Assembly: GCA_963922715.1 (NCBI GenBank)
Contig: CAWUJT010000048.1
Location: 1 to 16,782 of the forward strand
Length of the DNA: 16,782 nt
Reading direction: 5' to 3'
Source: CAWUJT01 sp963922715
Lineage (GTDB): Bacteria; Pseudomonadota; Alphaproteobacteria; Rhodobacterales; Rhodobacteraceae
Part shown: positions 14,053-16,782 of the stretch, in pieces
How positions within the stretch are numbered: position 1 is the first letter of the stretch
Layout: every line of letters starts with the position of its first letter
Position numbers and translations under genes: made by a program
Notes under the pieces: generated by a model
Told to the model about the DNA's origin: nothing
The model's input: the letters and a program-made list of their open reading frames with translations, nothing else
Databases searched by the model: none

Positions 14053-15399
14053 CTATATTGCGCTGCTGTATTGTAAGGGGGCCTGCCGTTCTGGTTCCCC
14101 CAAAGCGATTTGGGCGGCGATGATCCGGGCAAGCGGGTAGGCCCAGTTCGCCAAGCGCAGGCGGTGTCCATCCCAATCCAAAGCATCTGGATATCTTTGC
14201 GCAACCGCGCGCACCCGTTTCGTCAACAGACTAGAGGCGCTTTCTGGCGCGCGTGCGGTATGGTAACACATCAGTTGCTCGATAAAATCCGAAACCGCAC
14301 GGTCTTCATAAGACAGCGCATAGCCCCGCCAAACCGGGGACAGCCCTGCGTCAATCGCTTTGGCATATTGGCCTGTGACGGCCAGGTTTTGGGCAAACCC
14401 TTGCGGATAGGTCGAAATGGCCGAAGCGCCGAGGGCAATCAGACGGGCACAGGGATCGTCCGTATATCCCTGGAAAGAGCGGTGCAGTGTTTTATCGACA
14501 TAGGCGTGTGCCAGGCTGTCGTGGCTTTTGGCAAAGTGATCGATCCCGATTTGCAGAAATCCTTCGCCCAAAAGCCTCAGACGCGCAGTTTCAAACAGCG
14601 CAAACCGGGTTTCGGCATTCGGGAGCGCGCTTATCGGGATCATCACCTGACGCTTCGACATCCACGGTACATGTGCATAGCCAAAAAGGGCAATCCGATC
14701 CGGGGCCATGTCACTGACAGCTGTTAAGGTGTCCAACAGGCTCTCGCGCGTTTGGTGGGGCAATCCGTAAAGCAGATCGAAATTGATGCGGTCCACACCG
14801 CTATCTCGGATCATATCCAAAACGTCGCGTGTTCTTTCCAACGATTGCTCGCGGCCAATCGCGCTTTGAACCTTTGGCGCAAAATCTTGAATGCCCAGAC
14901 TGGCCCGGTTGAGGCCATGGCGTATCAGCACCGCAAGACGTTTGGGCCCGACATCGGTTGGGTCAATCTCCACTGAAAACTCTTCAAGCTCTTTGGCATC
15001 GAAAAGTGCCTTCAATCCCTCCAGCAACTGTTCGAGCAGATCACTAGGTAAAATTGTGGGTGTGCCGCCCCCCAGATGCAGACGGCGCAGCTTTATTTGG
15101 CTGGGCAGCTGAGATCGCGCATTGCGGGCCTCTTGCAAGACGCGATCTATATACTGTTTCAACGGTGCTTTGGATTTCGTGCCTTGGGTCCGGCAGGCAC
15201 AAAACCAACACAACCGCTTGCAAAATGGGATATGAACGTAAACTGAGATTTCAGAATTTTGCGGTGTTTCATTTTGCCACCTTGCCACATCTTCAAATGT
15301 AACGTTTGATGAGAAATGATTGGCGGGTGGATAACTCGTAAATCGCGGCACTTTCGCGTCAAAGAGTCCATATCGGCGAAGATTGGGAAGATGTCGCAT
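14053..15399 (-). CDS. hemN: Oxygen-independent coproporphyrinogen III oxidase HemN
   Basis: HemN is a cytoplasmic radical-SAM enzyme that decarboxylates two propionates of coproporphyrinogen III to make protoporphyrinogen IX without oxygen. From the ATG at 15399 it has 448 residues, the usual size, and begins with the conserved VPRFTSYPPANHF. The Fe-S motif is C60-x3-C64-x2-C67-x-C69 (PFCKRLCWFCAC), matching the CxxxCxxCxC pattern of true HemN rather than the related HemW. LGGGTPT (SAM binding), EIDPTDV, INFDLLYGLPHQT and ALGASAIST follow as expected. Longer readings that extend towards 15447 would run into the FNR box and lack family support. The gene is divergent from fnrL. It has no clear Shine-Dalgarno, and a leaderless or very short-leader message is possible. 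Confidence 0.95.
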   Translation of the reverse strand: MRHLPNLRRYGLFDAKVPRFTSYPPANHFSSNVTFEDVARWQNETPQNSEISVYVHIPFCKRLCWFCACRTQGTKSKAPLKQYIDRVLQEARNARSQLPSQIKLRRLHLGGGTPTILPSDLLEQLLEGLKALFDAKELEEFSVEIDPTDVGPKRLAVLIRHGLNRASLGIQDFAPKVQSAIGREQSLERTRDVLDMIRDSGVDRINFDLLYGLPHQTRESLLDTLTAVSDMAPDRIALFGYAHVPWMSKRQVMIPISALPNAETRFALFETARLRLLGEGFLQIGIDHFAKSHDSLAHAYVDKTLHRSFQGYTDDPCARLIALGASAISTYPQGFAQNLAVTGQYAKAIDAGLSPVWRGYALSYEDRAVSDFIEQLMCYHTARAPESASSLLTKRVRAVAQRYPDALDWDGHRLRLANWAYPLARIIAAQIALGEPERQAPLQYSSAI

Positions 15400-15433
15400 A
15401 ACAACGACCAACCAGATGTGCGCTTGGCGTACA

Positions 15434-15447
15434 TTGACACAGATCAA
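15434..15447. promoter_or_regulatory. FNR/FnrL box between hemN and fnrL
   Basis: TTGAC-ACAG-ATCAA matches the FNR consensus TTGAT-N4-ATCAA at 9 of 10 defined bases. It is centred 41 bp from the hemN ATG and 18 bp from the fnrL ATG. Such boxes are known FnrL targets upstream of hemN-type genes in Rhodobacter. Close to the fnrL start it would cover the likely -10/+1 region (TACATT, 15430-15435), which suggests negative autoregulation of fnrL. Confidence 0.88.
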
Positions 15448-15458
15448 ATGGCTTTAAA

Positions 15459-16199
15459 ATGAAGGTAAATATTGCCGCGAGCAACGCATGTCTAGACTGC
15501 CCCATCCGGCATCGCGCGGTTTGTGCCTCCTGCGATAGAGATGAGCTTGAGGAACTCAACCGAGTCAAATTCTACAAAACCTATTTCGCGGGGCAGACGA
15601 TTGGGGTCAGAGGCGACGCGCTCGATGTGGTCGCGTCCGTGGTGTCCGGGACAGCGACGCTGGAGCGTGTGATTGAAGATGGCCGCACCCAGATGGTGGG
15701 CCTTTTGTTGCCGTCTGACTTTATTGGGCGCCCTGGACGTGAAACACTGCAATATGATGTGACGGCGGTCACGGATGTGACCCTGTGCAGCTTTCACCGC
15801 AAACCGTTTGAGGCCCTTTTGCGCGATGTCCCCCACATTCAAGAACGCATGCTACAGATGGCCCTTGATGAGTTGGATGCCGCGCGAGAGTGGATGCTGC
15901 TTCTGGGACGTAAAACGGCCCGTGAAAAGATTGCCAGTTTTCTGATGACGATCGCCAAGCGCACGCTCGATCCGTTGGGACGAGCCCATGGCGGCCAGTG
16001 TGTCATCGATTTGCCGATCAGCCGTGAGACGATGGGCAATTTTCTGGGCCTGACGATTGAGACAGTGAGCCGACAGCTCTCGGCACTCAAAAACGAAGGC
16101 GTGATTGAGTTTGACGGCAAGCGGCGCATTATCATCCCGGATTTCACCAATCTGATGCTGGAAAGTGGGGATGATGAAGATGGAGGCCTGCTGATCTAA
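15459..16199 (+). CDS. fnrL: FnrL, oxygen-sensing Crp/Fnr-family transcription regulator
   Basis: FnrL is an FNR-type [4Fe-4S] regulator that dimerises and binds DNA when oxygen is low, controlling high-affinity oxidases, haem synthesis and related genes. The 246-residue protein has the N-terminal cluster ligands C11, C14 and C22 (CLDCPIRHRAVC, with C25 close by) and the distal ligand C110 (TLCSFHRKPF). The cyclic-nucleotide-binding-like fold lies between and beyond these. The dimerisation helix (LDELDAAREWMLLLG) follows, then the winged helix-turn-helix (ISRETMGNFLGLTIETVSRQLSAL). The recognition residues E201, S204 and R205 are the FNR specificity set ExxSR. An in-frame stop at 15435 leaves 15459 as the only sensible start, and no clear Shine-Dalgarno precedes it. 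FNR boxes lie on both sides of the gene. Confidence 0.96.
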   Translation: MKVNIAASNACLDCPIRHRAVCASCDRDELEELNRVKFYKTYFAGQTIGVRGDALDVVASVVSGTATLERVIEDGRTQMVGLLLPSDFIGRPGRETLQYDVTAVTDVTLCSFHRKPFEALLRDVPHIQERMLQMALDELDAAREWMLLLGRKTAREKIASFLMTIAKRTLDPLGRAHGGQCVIDLPISRETMGNFLGLTIETVSRQLSALKNEGVIEFDGKRRIIIPDFTNLMLESGDDEDGGLLI

Positions 16200-16218
16200 G
16201 ATGCCGTGCGCAGCCATA

Positions 16219-16259
16219 TTGATCCAGGTCAAGGCTCTTGTCGTCTTGATGGGCATAGT
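16219..16259 (+). promoter_or_regulatory. FnrL-activated promoter of the universal stress protein gene
   Basis: The FNR box TTGAT-CCAG-GTCAA (16219-16232) matches the consensus at 9 of 10 positions. A -10-like CATAGT (16254-16259) predicts transcription from about 16267, which puts the box centre at -41.5, the standard class II activating position. The resulting leader is about 29 bases and contains the strong AGAGGAGGAG ribosome-binding site. Confidence 0.8.
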
Positions 16260-16295
16260 CTGCTCAAATCACAAAAGCATCAGAGGAGGAGTGCT

Positions 16296-16703
16296 ATGTA
16301 CGCGAATATTTTAATTCCCGTCTCATTCGATGAGGACCGTGACATCGAGAAAGCCATTGACGTGGCGAAACGATGTGCCTTGGACACAGCCCGGTTCACG
16401 TTTTTGCATGCGCAAGATATTTTGCCGAGCTATGTGGCGGATCATATCGCCCCCGAAGTTCTGATCTCCACCCATGATGAGATCAAGACCCGTTTGAATG
16501 AGATGGCCGCAGGCATGCCCAATGCGAATGTCGCGCTTATTCAAGGCCCGGCGGGGCGGTCGATCACCAGCTGGGCCGAAGAAAACAGCGCCGATCTGAT
16601 CGTCATCGCGTCGCACAGACCCACGATGTCCGATATTTTTCTGGGCTCAACCGCCGCCTGGGTGGTGCGCCATGCACCCTGTGCCGTGCATGTGATCCGG
16701 TGA
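16296..16703 (+). CDS. Universal stress protein (UspA family)
   Basis: This is a 135-residue single-domain Usp. The start at 16296 follows a very strong AGAGGAGGAG ribosome-binding site (16282-16291); the reading frame upstream is not family-like. The protein begins ANILIPVSFDEDRDIEKAI, has HAQD after the second strand, and ends with DLIVIASH, then FLGSTAAWVVRHAPCAVHVI, the normal C-terminal Usp signature. The first Gly of the nucleotide-binding motif (usually GSHG) is replaced (ASHRPT), but the LGS-x9-APCAV part is kept, so ATP binding is possible but uncertain. The gene follows fnrL by 96 bp and has its own FNR box, which predicts induction at low oxygen. In related genomes Usp genes next to fnrL are common. 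Its cellular role is not known from sequence. Confidence 0.92.
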   Translation: MYANILIPVSFDEDRDIEKAIDVAKRCALDTARFTFLHAQDILPSYVADHIAPEVLISTHDEIKTRLNEMAAGMPNANVALIQGPAGRSITSWAEENSADLIVIASHRPTMSDIFLGSTAAWVVRHAPCAVHVIR

Positions 16704-16707
16704 TTTT

Positions 16708-16727
16708 GGGGGGTGCTTATGGGGGGG
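16708..16727 (+). other. Paired G-runs after the stress-protein gene
   Basis: Six consecutive G (16708-16713) and seven consecutive G (16721-16727) are separated by seven bases, directly after the stop codon at 16703. Together they could supply four G-triplets for a quadruplex in DNA or RNA. No conventional hairpin-plus-T-run terminator is seen between 16704 and 16782. Confidence 0.4.
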
Positions 16728-16782
16728 CGAGAAGTTATTGGTTGCATGCCACTAACCTTTATCGCCACTAATAATACCCCGC

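Noticed and set aside
14110..14727. A 205-codon plus-strand open frame inside hemN
   Set aside because: It is antisense to hemN and has no domain or ribosome-binding site; a compositional shadow.
1..16782. CRISPR array, insertion sequence, prophage, toxin-antitoxin pair, defence island, tRNA or rRNA
   Set aside because: No regularly spaced repeats, transposase or integrase motifs, small toxin-antitoxin pairs or structural RNA signatures were seen; the content is housekeeping genes.

Overview
The window looks like a core-genome segment of an alphaproteobacterium of the Rhodobacteraceae, most likely the marine Roseobacter group. The pointers are a GcrA cell-cycle regulator, an FnrL-type Fe-S regulator next to hemN and a universal stress protein, a DUF3035/BamF lipoprotein after lspA, and a short alphaproteobacterial-type ClpS. 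I see no rRNA, tRNA, CRISPR array, insertion sequence or phage gene. Almost every base is coding or a short spacer, and no gap exceeds about 160 bp.

Layout. 1-182: a strong rho-independent terminator closing a plus-strand gene that lies outside the window. 183-850: minus-strand nicotinamidase (pncA), divergent from trhO. 851-5488: a plus-strand run of trhO, lspA, a BamF-like lipoprotein and a pair of periplasmic M16 peptidases (one with the zinc site, one without). LspA and BamF both belong to outer-membrane lipoprotein biology. 5545-8486: mutL and rmuC, which overlap by 4 bases and form a DNA-maintenance pair. 8640-10755: clpS, an RsmC-like rRNA methyltransferase and an SDR-fold protein, closely packed, with no clpA beside clpS. 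10766-11323: gcrA on the minus strand, divergent from an ABC-2 permease (11433-12242) that has no ATPase gene beside it. 12267-13961: the membrane-associated, quinone-linked D-lactate dehydrogenase dld. 14053-16703: an oxygen-response module of hemN (minus), fnrL (plus) and a universal stress protein (plus).

The clearest regulatory signal is two FNR-type boxes, each matching TTGAT-N4-ATCAA at 9 of 10 positions. One lies between hemN and fnrL (15434-15447) and one between fnrL and the stress-protein gene (16219-16232). The second sits at the textbook activating distance from a plausible -10 element. The first is so close to the fnrL start that autorepression is the simplest reading. Together they suggest that FnrL controls itself and both neighbours when oxygen falls.

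I did not find a convincing undescribed multi-gene system. The oddities most worth following are the SDR protein whose catalytic lysine is replaced by threonine but which keeps its Ser and Tyr, the conserved-looking Cys/His tail of GcrA, the orphan ABC permease, and several inverted repeats at gene starts.
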